Made by a program: the position numbers and the translations under genes. The notes below the pieces were generated by a model. That model saw nothing but the letters and a program-made list of their open reading frames with translations, did no database searches and was not told the origin of the DNA. A stretch of DNA of 64,000 nucleotides from contig NZ_CP133777.1 of the NCBI RefSeq assembly GCF_034347385.1, positions 2,294,001 through 2,358,000 on the forward strand, given 5' to 3'. Positions 27,052-35,504 of this stretch are shown piece after piece. Within the stretch, counting starts at the first letter, position 1. Each line of letters starts with the position of its first letter. The stretch comes from Actimicrobium sp. CCC2.4. GTDB lineage: Bacteria > Pseudomonadota > Gammaproteobacteria > Burkholderiales > Burkholderiaceae_D.

Positions 27052-28665
27052 ATGACAGTCAAAGTTGCCATCGCACAAATTAACAGTACCGTCGGCGACC
27101 TCAGCGGCAATCGCGCAAGAATTTTTGCGTTTGCCGAACGTGCGGCCGGACAGGGTGCCGATATCGTTATCACGCCAGAAATGTCGCTGGTTGGTTATCC
27201 GCCTGAAGATCTGTTACTGCGCGATGCATTTTACGCACAATCGGCTGAGCAAGTCGCCGGGCTGGCTGCCGACCTGGCGGTGTTCGCCGGACTGCATGTG
27301 CTGGTCGGATTGCCGCTGCTGAAAGACGGCGTACGGTTCAATGCCGTCGTCGTGCTTGCCGATGGCCGGATCGTAGCGACTTACTGCAAGTCGGAACTGC
27401 CCAACGATGCGGTGTTCGACGAGAAACGGTATTTTTCCAGCGGCGATCAAGCCTGTGTCCTGACAATCAAGGGCGTGACTTTCGGCATCAATATTTGCGA
27501 AGATACCTGGTTCGATCGGGCCCCGGCCCTGGCTCGCGCCGCTGGTGCACAAGTGCTGCTGGTGCCGAATGGCTCGCCGTATCACATGAACAAGCTGCAC
27601 TTGCGCTACGACATCATGCGCGCCAATGTCTGTGCGCAGGGACTGTCGCTGGTGTACGTCAATCTGGTTGGCGGCCAGGACGAGCTGATCTTTGATGGCA
27701 ATTCGTTCGTGATGGACCAGAGCGGCCAGCTGCAAGCGCAGCTCAGCCATGTCGACGAAGACCTGCAACTCGTCGAGTTCGACGGCGCCACGCCATTACC
27801 TGGCAAGTTCGCACCTCGCTTGTCGGTCGAGGCGCAGGTGTATCAGGCACTGGTTCTCGGAGTGCGCGATTACATAGGCAAAAATGGTTTTCCGGGGGTG
27901 CTGCTGGGCTTGTCGGGTGGTGTCGATTCGGCACTGACGCTGGCCGTTGCGGTCGATGCGCTCGGTGCCGACAAGGTGCGTACCGTCATGATGCCGTCGC
28001 CGTACACGGCAGAAATCTCCTGGATCGATTCGCGCGACATGGCGCAGCGCACCGGCGTGCGCTACGATGAAATTGCCATCGGCAACTGCTTTGATGCCTT
28101 CCTTGCCACGCTCGCTGACGACTTCGCCGGATTACCGCTGGATGCCACCGAAGAAAATATCCAGGCGCGCATCCGCGGCACGATTCTGATGGCGCTGTCG
28201 AACAAGCACGGAGCGATCGTCCTGACTACCGGCAACAAGAGCGAAATGGCGGTCGGTTATTGCACGCTGTACGGCGACATGGCCGGCGGTTTTGCGGTGC
28301 TCAAGGACATCGCCAAGACGCTGGTCTACCGGCTCTGTGCGTACCGTAATGCGATTTCTCCGGTGATTCCCGAGCGCATCCTGACCCGCGCACCGTCGGC
28401 CGAATTGCGGCCCGACCAGACCGACCAGGATTCGCTGCCGCCGTACGAGGTACTCGACGGTATCATGCAGCTGTTCATGGAAGAAAATCGCAGCGTCGAC
28501 GACGTTATCGCCGCCGGTTTTCAGGCCGAAGATGTCCGCCGCATCACGCATTTAATCAAAATCAACGAATACAAGCGCCGCCAATCGCCGGTCGGTATCC
28601 GCGTCACGCACCGTGCGTTCGGGCGCGACTGGCGCTATCCGATCACCTCGACATTTCGCGGCTAG
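27052..28665 (+). CDS. nadE: Glutamine-dependent NAD+ synthase
   Basis: Two-domain cytoplasmic enzyme of 537 residues converting deamido-NAD and glutamine to NAD. The N-terminal nitrilase-type glutaminase domain (about 1-260) contains the catalytic Glu43 in EMSLVGYPPEDLLL, the lysine region and the cysteine in NICEDTWF. The C-terminal synthetase domain carries the ATP-pyrophosphatase P-loop SGGVDSA (288-294) and TTGNKSEMAVGYCTLYGDM. The start ATG at 27052 immediately precedes a typical MTVKVAIAQIN beginning. It is followed 57 bases downstream by glnB, a common betaproteobacterial arrangement. Confidence 0.96.
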   Translation: MTVKVAIAQINSTVGDLSGNRARIFAFAERAAGQGADIVITPEMSLVGYPPEDLLLRDAFYAQSAEQVAGLAADLAVFAGLHVLVGLPLLKDGVRFNAVVVLADGRIVATYCKSELPNDAVFDEKRYFSSGDQACVLTIKGVTFGINICEDTWFDRAPALARAAGAQVLLVPNGSPYHMNKLHLRYDIMRANVCAQGLSLVYVNLVGGQDELIFDGNSFVMDQSGQLQAQLSHVDEDLQLVEFDGATPLPGKFAPRLSVEAQVYQALVLGVRDYIGKNGFPGVLLGLSGGVDSALTLAVAVDALGADKVRTVMMPSPYTAEISWIDSRDMAQRTGVRYDEIAIGNCFDAFLATLADDFAGLPLDATEENIQARIRGTILMALSNKHGAIVLTTGNKSEMAVGYCTLYGDMAGGFAVLKDIAKTLVYRLCAYRNAISPVIPERILTRAPSAELRPDQTDQDSLPPYEVLDGIMQLFMEENRSVDDVIAAGFQAEDVRRITHLIKINEYKRRQSPVGIRVTHRAFGRDWRYPITSTFRG

Positions 28666-28713
28666 TTTAAAATCAAATCACCATTGTTACCGTCATCGCG
28701 TCAGCCCATTTAA

Positions 28714-29061
<348 letters not shown>

Positions 29062-29076
29062 AAAGTCACACTACGG

Positions 29077-29103
29077 CGGGCGGGCAACATGCCAGCCCGC
29101 CCG
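29077..29103 (+). terminator. Strong GC hairpin between convergent glnB and cardiolipin-synthase gene
   Basis: CGGGCGGGC (29077-29085) pairs perfectly with GCCCGCCCG (29095-29103) around a 9-base loop. It lies between two convergent genes, touching the stop of the minus-strand gene. No T tract follows on either side, so it may act weakly or with Rho. Confidence 0.5.
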
Positions 29104-30492
29104 TCACAACCAGTACTCCAGCGTCCGCGCTGCAAACTCCTTGATCCGGTCCGACAAGGGCCGCTGTCCCCAACTCTCGATGGTCACTTCTGTCGAACCG
29201 CGCAAGTCCTCCGCAAAAGCGCTTTCCATGCTCGCGCCAAATTCGTCGCCCAGCACGATCACATTGATTTCATTGTTATGCAGAAAGCTGCGGGTATCGA
29301 GATTGGTCGAGCCAACCGTCGACCAGACGCCGTCGATGACCGCAGTCTTGGCATGCAGTACCGACACCTTGAGCTGATAAAGCTTGACGCCCGCTGCCAG
29401 TAATTGCGCATAAAACGACTGCCCCGCATGGCGCACCAGCCCGCTATCGGTCGCGCCCGACAAGACCAGCTTGACATCAACGCCGCGTGCCGCCGCATTT
29501 TTGAGCGCTTCGACAATCTGTACGTCCGGAACAAAATAGGCCGCCGTCAGATGGATCGATGTCGTGGCTTGCTGCATCGCCATGACATAGGCGCGGTAAA
29601 TCGCATGATTGCTGTCGGGGCTACTGGCCAGTACCCGCACGATGCGCTCGCCGGCCGGGGCCAATCGTGGAAAATAATTCCGGTCAATCAGTTCGCCGGC
29701 ATGCTGACTTTCCCACCCGTCAATGAACACCATCTGCAGCGCTGCCACGGCCGGTCCTTCGATACGGATATGCGTGTCGCGCCAGCCGGTTTGCTGACCG
29801 GCACGCGATTTCGAGCGAAACAGGGAGCTGCGCGAATAGGTGTTGCTGATGTTGACACCGCCGGTGAAGCCTATCCGGCCATCGACCACCAGTATCTTGC
29901 GATGATCGCGGTTGTTGGGTTCCCAGCTGCCGGATCGCGCCAGCGGATTGACAGGGTTAAATTCCAGCAGACGGATGCCCGCCAGCCGCATCCGTTCAAA
30001 AAATTCCCGGGGTGTGTTGATCGTGCCGATGCTGTCGTACAGGATGTTGACGGTCACGCCTTCGATCTGCTTGGCGATCAGCAGGTCGGCAAATCGCAGG
30101 CCTAGCTCATCCTGATCAAAGATATAGGTTTCGAGGTTGATGCTGTTCTTCGCATCTTTGATGGCGGCCATCATGGCCGTCATTGTTTGCGGGCCGTCAT
30201 ACAGCAGCGTCACCTGGTTGCCGGCGATGAGCGGACTGCCGGTGGCGGCTTCTTCGAGCGCCGCCCTGGCTTGCAGGTCGACATCGGAATGACGCAGGCG
30301 CCGGTCCAGCATCGCCTTGACATTGGCTTGCGAAAGATTGTTGCCGCGCGAATTCTCGATGCTGACGGTGCGCGGCGCAGTCAGTGCCGGATCGAGGTAG
30401 TGCACGCTGGGCAGGCTGGCACAAGCGCTGAGCGTCAGCACGCTTGCGCAGGCGAAAAGGTCGACAAGCAAGGAGCGCGCGGTAGCCATCAT
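29104..30492 (-). CDS. Phospholipase-D-family protein, cardiolipin synthase ClsC-like
   Basis: A 462-residue PLD-superfamily protein. Two HKD motifs are present: NRDHRKILVVDG and SVLHAKTAVIDG, each followed by the expected Gly/Ser-Asn region (FTGGVNISN and VGSTNLDTRS). The N-terminus carries a lipoprotein-type signal (LFACASVLTLSACAS), which distinguishes it from the membrane-spanning ClsA; ClsC/YmdC relatives make cardiolipin from phosphatidylglycerol and phosphatidylethanolamine. The double ATG at 30492/30489 is used as the start; the frame continues to a TTG at 30540 without family similarity. Other PLD-family activities cannot be excluded. Confidence 0.87.
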   Translation of the reverse strand: MMATARSLLVDLFACASVLTLSACASLPSVHYLDPALTAPRTVSIENSRGNNLSQANVKAMLDRRLRHSDVDLQARAALEEAATGSPLIAGNQVTLLYDGPQTMTAMMAAIKDAKNSINLETYIFDQDELGLRFADLLIAKQIEGVTVNILYDSIGTINTPREFFERMRLAGIRLLEFNPVNPLARSGSWEPNNRDHRKILVVDGRIGFTGGVNISNTYSRSSLFRSKSRAGQQTGWRDTHIRIEGPAVAALQMVFIDGWESQHAGELIDRNYFPRLAPAGERIVRVLASSPDSNHAIYRAYVMAMQQATTSIHLTAAYFVPDVQIVEALKNAAARGVDVKLVLSGATDSGLVRHAGQSFYAQLLAAGVKLYQLKVSVLHAKTAVIDGVWSTVGSTNLDTRSFLHNNEINVIVLGDEFGASMESAFAEDLRGSTEVTIESWGQRPLSDRIKEFAARTLEYWL

Positions 30493-30616
30493 GGTCTGGT
30501 CAGTAGCAGGGGCGAAGAAACGAATTGTACATTTGGGCAACTTTAGCTAATGTTCGGTCCATAACAAATACCTGCAGAAAAACAGCTCTGCTCACAAAAT
30601 CGATTCAGGGGCAGAC

Positions 30617-31561
30617 ATGGATACTCGCAGCGAGACGATCAACCAGGAAACACCGATGCTTGCCGAACGTGACATCGAGAGCTGCTACCTCGGACAATTC
30701 ATCCCGCTGCACTACCATCACAACATGCTGATGGATCAGCGCCGGATGAAGAGCTTCAAGGAGGCGATCAGCCAGGTCGTCTTTCCCGGCGCGAAAGTCC
30801 TGGAGCTGGGTGGCGGCACTGGCGTTCTGTCATTTTTTGCCGCCGCGACGGCAGAAAAAGTCTGGTGCGTCGAATTCAATCCGGACATGGTCGACGAGGC
30901 GCGTCGTTTGCTGTCGCGTAACGCCCATGGCCACAAGATCGAGGTGGTTCAGGCAGACGCGTTCGAGTATCTGCCGCCGGAGCCGGTCGATGTCGTGATT
31001 TGCGAAATGATCCATGTCGGCATGCTGCGCGAAAAACAGGTCGACGTAATGGCCTCATTCAAGCAGCGCTACCTGGCCCGCTTTGGCGGACCGCTACCCT
31101 TGTTTGTGCCGGATGCCGTCATCATGGCGGTGCAGCCCTTGCAGCTGGACTATGACTTCGAGGGTTTCAATGCGCCTATCGTGCAATTTCGCGAGCTGAC
31201 ACGTGAAGCCGATGACACCCTTGAAATGGCCGGACCGCAGGTCTACAGCACGATGGATTTCCAGACTGACGTCGATCCGGAGATCCGCTGGTGCGGCGAT
31301 TTCATGATGGCGCACAGCGGCACCGTGACTTCGCTGCGCTTCATCACCAAGAACATTCTGGCGGTGCTGGTGGATCAGCAGACCACGATCGACTGGCTTA
31401 ATAATTTCATGATTTTGCCGCTCGATGCACCGGTCGAGGTTCTCGCCGGCGACGTGCTGCAGGTCAGTTTTAATTACCGCGCCGGTGGGTCGTTGCCGTC
31501 GCTGCAATTGACGATGACGGCATCCGTCGCCGCGCGCGGGTCTGACCGGACACTCGCCTGA
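30617..31561 (+). CDS. Protein arginine methyltransferase-like SAM-dependent methyltransferase
   Basis: A 314-residue class I methyltransferase. Motif I is VLELGGGTGVLS (61-72), followed by the acidic motif CVEFNP (Glu86). The N-terminal HHNMLMDQRRM aligns with the HEEML-DEVR stretch of eukaryotic PRMTs: His34, Met37, Asp40 and Arg43 fall on the PRMT1 H45/M48/D51/R54 positions. The segment CEMIHVGMLRE places Glu130 and Glu139 nine residues apart, as in the PRMT 'double-E' loop (E144/E153). In the C-terminal half, TTIDW (256-260) occupies the THW-loop position, with Asp259 in place of the usual His. A beta-barrel-like C-terminal region follows. Substrate unknown; could also be a distinct small-molecule methyltransferase. 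Divergent from the cardiolipin-synthase-like gene. Confidence 0.8.
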   Translation: MDTRSETINQETPMLAERDIESCYLGQFIPLHYHHNMLMDQRRMKSFKEAISQVVFPGAKVLELGGGTGVLSFFAAATAEKVWCVEFNPDMVDEARRLLSRNAHGHKIEVVQADAFEYLPPEPVDVVICEMIHVGMLREKQVDVMASFKQRYLARFGGPLPLFVPDAVIMAVQPLQLDYDFEGFNAPIVQFRELTREADDTLEMAGPQVYSTMDFQTDVDPEIRWCGDFMMAHSGTVTSLRFITKNILAVLVDQQTTIDWLNNFMILPLDAPVEVLAGDVLQVSFNYRAGGSLPSLQLTMTASVAARGSDRTLA

Positions 31562-31571
31562 GTAGGAGCGA

Positions 31572-32630
31572 TCAGGCCGGATGCAACTGCCGCGCCGCCG
31601 CGTCAAATGCCTCCGGCGAGATATCCGGCAATTCCAGCGCAAAGGCTTGCGTGTACTGGCTGAAGTTGCGCTCTATCGATTTCAGATAGGCCGGATCGTA
31701 ATGCTGGACCAGCAATTCATCGACCAGCAACGGCAACTTGCCCTCGCGCGCCATTGCCTGCCAGACGCCGATGCGCTCCTTGCCATACATCGTCACCAGG
31801 CATTCGAGTTGGGCCGCCAGCGTCTCGGGCGCATCAACGAAGTTGTCATATTCCTGCATCAGCAATTGCACCCGATGAGGTTGCGATAATCCCAGCGCGA
31901 TGCAGGGCGACGCACGGATGCGCTCCATCAACTGCTCCGGCACACGCACATTGCCGACCTTCTTGCTTTCGGATTCAACGAAGACCTCGCGCGCCGGGTC
32001 GAAGGCGCTGAGCGCCTGCCACAGCCGGGTTTCGAACATTTTCTGGCTGGGTTGCGGTGCGCTGGGCCAGCCACCGAGGACCGAGCCACGGTGTTCGGCC
32101 AGCTGCTCCAGATCAAGTACTTGCGCGCCACGGGCGGCCAGTGTCTGCAGCAAGCGGCTCTTGCCACTGCCGGTGGTGCCGCAAACGACCCGATAGGAAA
32201 ACCGTGCCGCCAGTTCCGGCAGGCTGGTGTTGACATGCCGGCGGAATTCCCGGTAGCCGCCATCGAGCTGGATCGCCGGCCAGCCGATCTTGGCCAGGAT
32301 GTGTGCCAGCGCACCGCTGCGGTTTCCACCACGCCAGCAATAGACCAGCGGTTGCCAGTCTTTCGGCTTGTCGGCAAAGACGGTCTCGATGTGCGTGCCG
32401 ATATTGCGGGCGACCAGCGCGGCACCGACTTTCTTGGCCTCGAACGCATTGATCTGTTTGTACATGGTGCCGATGCGGATGCGCTCGGCGTCATCGAGGA
32501 CCGGACAATTGATCGCGCCGGGCAAATGGTCTTCGGCAAATTCACCGGGACTGCGGACATCGATGATGGCATCGAATTCGGCCAGTCGCGGCAGCAGTTC
32601 AGCAAAGGGGAGCAGGGCAGGATACTTCAT
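31572..32630 (-). CDS. mnmH: tRNA 2-selenouridine synthase
   Basis: SelU/YbbB, 352 residues, converts 2-thiouridine in the tRNA wobble position to 2-selenouridine. The N-terminal rhodanese domain (about 1-130) keeps the active cysteine in VYCWRGGNRSG (Cys98); the C-terminal P-loop domain has Walker A GTTGSGKS (151-158). Both are complete. The enzyme needs selenophosphate from SelD, which is not encoded in this window, so function depends on selD elsewhere. It begins four bases after the tesA stop on the same strand; the two are likely cotranscribed with tesA first. In E. coli ybbB lies near tesA/ybbA too, so the neighbourhood is partly conserved. Confidence 0.93.
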   Translation of the reverse strand: MKYPALLPFAELLPRLAEFDAIIDVRSPGEFAEDHLPGAINCPVLDDAERIRIGTMYKQINAFEAKKVGAALVARNIGTHIETVFADKPKDWQPLVYCWRGGNRSGALAHILAKIGWPAIQLDGGYREFRRHVNTSLPELAARFSYRVVCGTTGSGKSRLLQTLAARGAQVLDLEQLAEHRGSVLGGWPSAPQPSQKMFETRLWQALSAFDPAREVFVESESKKVGNVRVPEQLMERIRASPCIALGLSQPHRVQLLMQEYDNFVDAPETLAAQLECLVTMYGKERIGVWQAMAREGKLPLLVDELLVQHYDPAYLKSIERNFSQYTQAFALELPDISPEAFDAAARQLHPA

Positions 32631-32634
32631 GGGT

Positions 32635-33285
32635 TCATTTGCTTAAAAGCGGCTTGAGTTGCGGCCAGATGTTGTCGAGGATGATCGGATGGGCTTGCGC
32701 GGTCGGATGGATGCGGTCGGCCTGGAACAGCTGCGGCTGACTGACCACGCCATCGAGCATGAACGGCACCAGCGACGATCTGGTTTCTTTGGCCAGCGTT
32801 GGAAAGATCGCTGCAAAGCGCTTGGTGTAATCGGTACCGTAATTCGGCGGCAGCTGCATGCCAACCAGCACGACACGGGCCTTGGATTTTTTGGAGGCGT
32901 TGATGATGTCGCGCAGGTTTTTTTGGGTATCGCCGAGAGCCAGCCCGCGCAAGCCATCGTTGGCACCGAGTTCGACGACAACGACGTCCGGTTGGTTCTT
33001 GCTTAGCAGGGCCGCCAAGCGTGTTTTTCCACCGCTGGTGGTTTCGCCGCTGATGCTGGCGTTGATCAGGGTGACATCGATGCCAGACTCTTTGAGACGT
33101 TGTTCGAGCAACGCAACCCAGCCTTCGCCACGCGCCAGTCCGTACTCGGCAGACAGGCTGTCACCGAGCACAAGCACTGCTTTTGATGCAGAATAAGCGC
33201 TCGTTGTACACATCGCCACGGCAACCAACACTGCCACGCGCGCCCACTGCCTCAATCCCCGATTTCTTACTGACTCTATACGCAT
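32635..33285 (-). CDS. tesA: Periplasmic GDSL esterase / thioesterase I-like
   Basis: SGNH-hydrolase of 216 residues with a signal peptide (hydrophobic VAVLVAVAMCTTSAYSA, cleavage around residue 33). Catalytic Ser43 in LVLGDSLSAEYG (block I), Gly in block II region, Asn of GAND (block III) and the DRIHPTAQAH Asp/His of block V are all present. E. coli TesA is a multifunctional thioesterase/lysophospholipase. The ATG at 33285 follows GGAAAG at seven bases. That start codon overlaps the ATG of the divergent ybbA gene within the palindrome GCATGC. Long in-frame upstream codons are antisense to ybbA and not coding. Confidence 0.92.
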   Translation of the reverse strand: MRIESVRNRGLRQWARVAVLVAVAMCTTSAYSASKAVLVLGDSLSAEYGLARGEGWVALLEQRLKESGIDVTLINASISGETTSGGKTRLAALLSKNQPDVVVVELGANDGLRGLALGDTQKNLRDIINASKKSKARVVLVGMQLPPNYGTDYTKRFAAIFPTLAKETRSSLVPFMLDGVVSQPQLFQADRIHPTAQAHPIILDNIWPQLKPLLSK

Positions 33286-34012
33286 GCCTGAACTTTCCAA
33301 TATGAATGTTGATCCGAATCTTGCATTTGCCGTGCCACTTGCCATTGAAGCCAGACGGCTGACCAAACGCGTCACTGATGCGACCGGTGAATTGACGATA
33401 CTGGACAGCATCGATTTTACCGTGCCGGCAGGTGCCACACTGGCCATTGTCGGTGCCTCCGGTTCGGGCAAATCGACGCTACTCGGTTTGATGGCCGGGC
33501 TCGATACACCCACCAGCGGCACCATTTTGCTCGATGGCGTCGATCTGTTCGCCCTCAATGAAGATGGCCGTGCCGGTTTGCGCATGGCCAAGCTGGGTTT
33601 CGTGTTCCAGTCCTTCCAGTTGCTCGGCCATCTGACTGCACTCGAAAACGTCATGCTGCCACTGGAGCTACGTGGTGACGATAACGCCAGGGACAAGGCA
33701 GCAGCCATGCTCGGCCGGGTCGGGCTGGAAAGCCGGGTCAGGCACTATCCCAAATTCATGTCGGGCGGCGAACAGCAACGCGTCGCGCTGGCACGCGCTT
33801 TCGTGACCGAACCACCGCTGCTGTTTGCCGACGAGCCCACCGGGAGTCTGGACGCCGCCACCGGCGAGGCCGTCATCGACCTGATGTTCGAACTCAATCG
33901 CGAGCGTAAATCGACGCTGGTGCTGGTGACGCATGATCGACTGATTGCAGCGCGCTGCGGTAGCACGATCACCATTGCGGCGGGCCGGCTGGTTCAACCC
34001 GCAACGGCATGA
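33284..34012 (+). CDS. ABC transporter ATPase, YbbA-like
   Basis: A 242-residue ATPase of the LolD/MacB/YbbA clade. Motifs: Walker A GASGSGKST, Q loop VFQSFQLLGHLTA, signature MSGGEQQRVALARAF, Walker B LLFADEPTGSLD, H loop VTHDR. Divergent position beside tesA matches E. coli ybbA, but the large permease YbbP that normally follows is missing; the next gene is nnr on the other strand, whose 3' end overlaps this one by 44 bases. The start could instead be the ATG at 33302; neither has a clear ribosome binding site. Partner permease, if any, must be elsewhere. Confidence 0.9.
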   Translation: MPELSNMNVDPNLAFAVPLAIEARRLTKRVTDATGELTILDSIDFTVPAGATLAIVGASGSGKSTLLGLMAGLDTPTSGTILLDGVDLFALNEDGRAGLRMAKLGFVFQSFQLLGHLTALENVMLPLELRGDDNARDKAAAMLGRVGLESRVRHYPKFMSGGEQQRVALARAFVTEPPLLFADEPTGSLDAATGEAVIDLMFELNRERKSTLVLVTHDRLIAARCGSTITIAAGRLVQPATA

Positions 34013-35501
34013 ACGTGTTCTGACGGAGTGGCTTGAGCAGATTGAGTTCACGGCGTATCTGCAATAGCAATTCACCGGCGTTCAGTCCGATCGGGCCGTG
34101 GCCGTCGCGCACCAGTACATCGGCTGCATGACCATGCAGCCAGGTTGCTCCGGTTGCGGCTTCCCAGGCCGGCCACCCCTGCGCCAGCAGCGCCCCGCAT
34201 AAACCGGCCAGCACATCACCGGTACCGCCACTGGCCAGCGCCGGATTGCCGCTCGGATTGATCGCCATGTGACCATCGGGCCGCGCAATGATGCTGCCTG
34301 ATCCCTTCAGAATTACCACCGCCTGCAAGCGTACCGCCAGCGCCGCAGCGGCGGCAGTGCGGTCGGCCTGCACCCGTCCGACCGTGCAACCGAGCAAGCG
34401 CGCTGCCTCCAGCGGATGCGGCGTCAGCAGCACCGTCGCCGGATGGCGCGCAACCCGTTGCTGCAAGGCCGGATCGGCGGCAACCAGATTGAGGGCATCG
34501 GCGTCCAGCACCAGTGGCTGGCTGCTCTGCAAGATCCGCAGCAGCAACGCGGCGGCCATCGTGCCGGTACCCAGACCCGGACCCGCGACCAGCACGGCCT
34601 TGCCAAAATCGATGTTGCCGGCGCTGCGGCACATCAGTTCCGGATGCAGCGGATCGAAGGCCGGTACGCTGCCGATGAATGCGGCATGCACCTTGCCGGC
34701 GCCCGCGTGCAGCGCGCAGCGCGCAGCAAGAATGGTCGCGCCAGTCATTCCGTCCGCGCCACCGAGCACCATCACGTCGCCATAACTGCCTTTGTGGGAA
34801 GCATGCGAGCGCGTGTGGACGGCAGATGCAAACAAGGCCGGGCCGGACAATTCCAGCGCGCAGGATTCGTACAGCGCAGCATCGATACCGAGTGGTTCGA
34901 CGAAGATGGTGCCGGCCTGTTCGCGTCCGGCCAGCGTGTGCAGACCCGGCTTGTCGCCAATGAACGTGATCGTGTGGCTGGCGCGGATGGCGACGTCGCC
35001 GACCAGTGCGCCATTGTCGGCATCGAGCCCGCTGGGCACATCGATGGCCAGCACGGTGAGGTCGAGCCGGTTGATCATGCGGATCAGGTCGGCCATCGCG
35101 CCAGCTATCGGCCGGGCCAGACCGATGCCGAACAAGCCGTCGATCACCAGCGACCAGTGCACCGGCGGGAGCGCGTCGACGAAGACGGCCGTCGACTGGC
35201 GTGCCCGCTGCAAGGCGTCTTGCGCGTCAGCGGGCAAGCGCTCCGGATCGGCGCACAGGTGAATGCTGACACTCGCGCCCGCTTCGGCCAGTCGGGCCGC
35301 GGCATCGAGCGCATCGCCGCCATTGTTGCCCGGGCCTGCCAGAACCAGAATGCTGGCCGCAACCGGTGTCACCGTCAGCAGCGCCAGCGCGGCCGAACTG
35401 GTCGCCAGGCCGGCGCGCTGCATCAGCGTGCCGGCAGGTACTTGCTGCAGCGCTGCCTGTTCAATCCGGCGCAGCGCGGCGACGCTGTAAAGGGCGTGCA
35501 T
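33969..35501 (-). CDS. nnr: Bifunctional NAD(P)H-hydrate epimerase / ADP-dependent dehydratase
   Basis: Metabolite-repair enzyme of 510 residues that restores NADH/NADPH from their hydrates. The N-terminal epimerase (YjeF_N, about 1-215) includes the LAGPGNNGGDALDAAARL nucleotide loop. The C-terminal dehydratase (about 225-490) includes VLGGADGMTGATILA, ADALNLV and the ATP-site GGTGDVLAGLCGALLAQG. About 20 C-terminal residues (LRQNTFMPLRVEPAGPPQW) extend past the domain and are encoded antisense to the last codons of the ybbA-like gene. It starts three bases after the dadA stop, so the two genes are probably cotranscribed. Confidence 0.94.
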   Translation of the reverse strand: MHALYSVAALRRIEQAALQQVPAGTLMQRAGLATSSAALALLTVTPVAASILVLAGPGNNGGDALDAAARLAEAGASVSIHLCADPERLPADAQDALQRARQSTAVFVDALPPVHWSLVIDGLFGIGLARPIAGAMADLIRMINRLDLTVLAIDVPSGLDADNGALVGDVAIRASHTITFIGDKPGLHTLAGREQAGTIFVEPLGIDAALYESCALELSGPALFASAVHTRSHASHKGSYGDVMVLGGADGMTGATILAARCALHAGAGKVHAAFIGSVPAFDPLHPELMCRSAGNIDFGKAVLVAGPGLGTGTMAAALLLRILQSSQPLVLDADALNLVAADPALQQRVARHPATVLLTPHPLEAARLLGCTVGRVQADRTAAAAALAVRLQAVVILKGSGSIIARPDGHMAINPSGNPALASGGTGDVLAGLCGALLAQGWPAWEAATGATWLHGHAADVLVRDGHGPIGLNAGELLLQIRRELNLLKPLRQNTFMPLRVEPAGPPQW

Positions 35502-35504
35502 AAA

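Noticed and set aside
32635-33708. Extended N-terminus of the tesA frame
   Set aside because: Upstream codons are antisense to the ybbA-like ATPase; the signal peptide starts at 33285.
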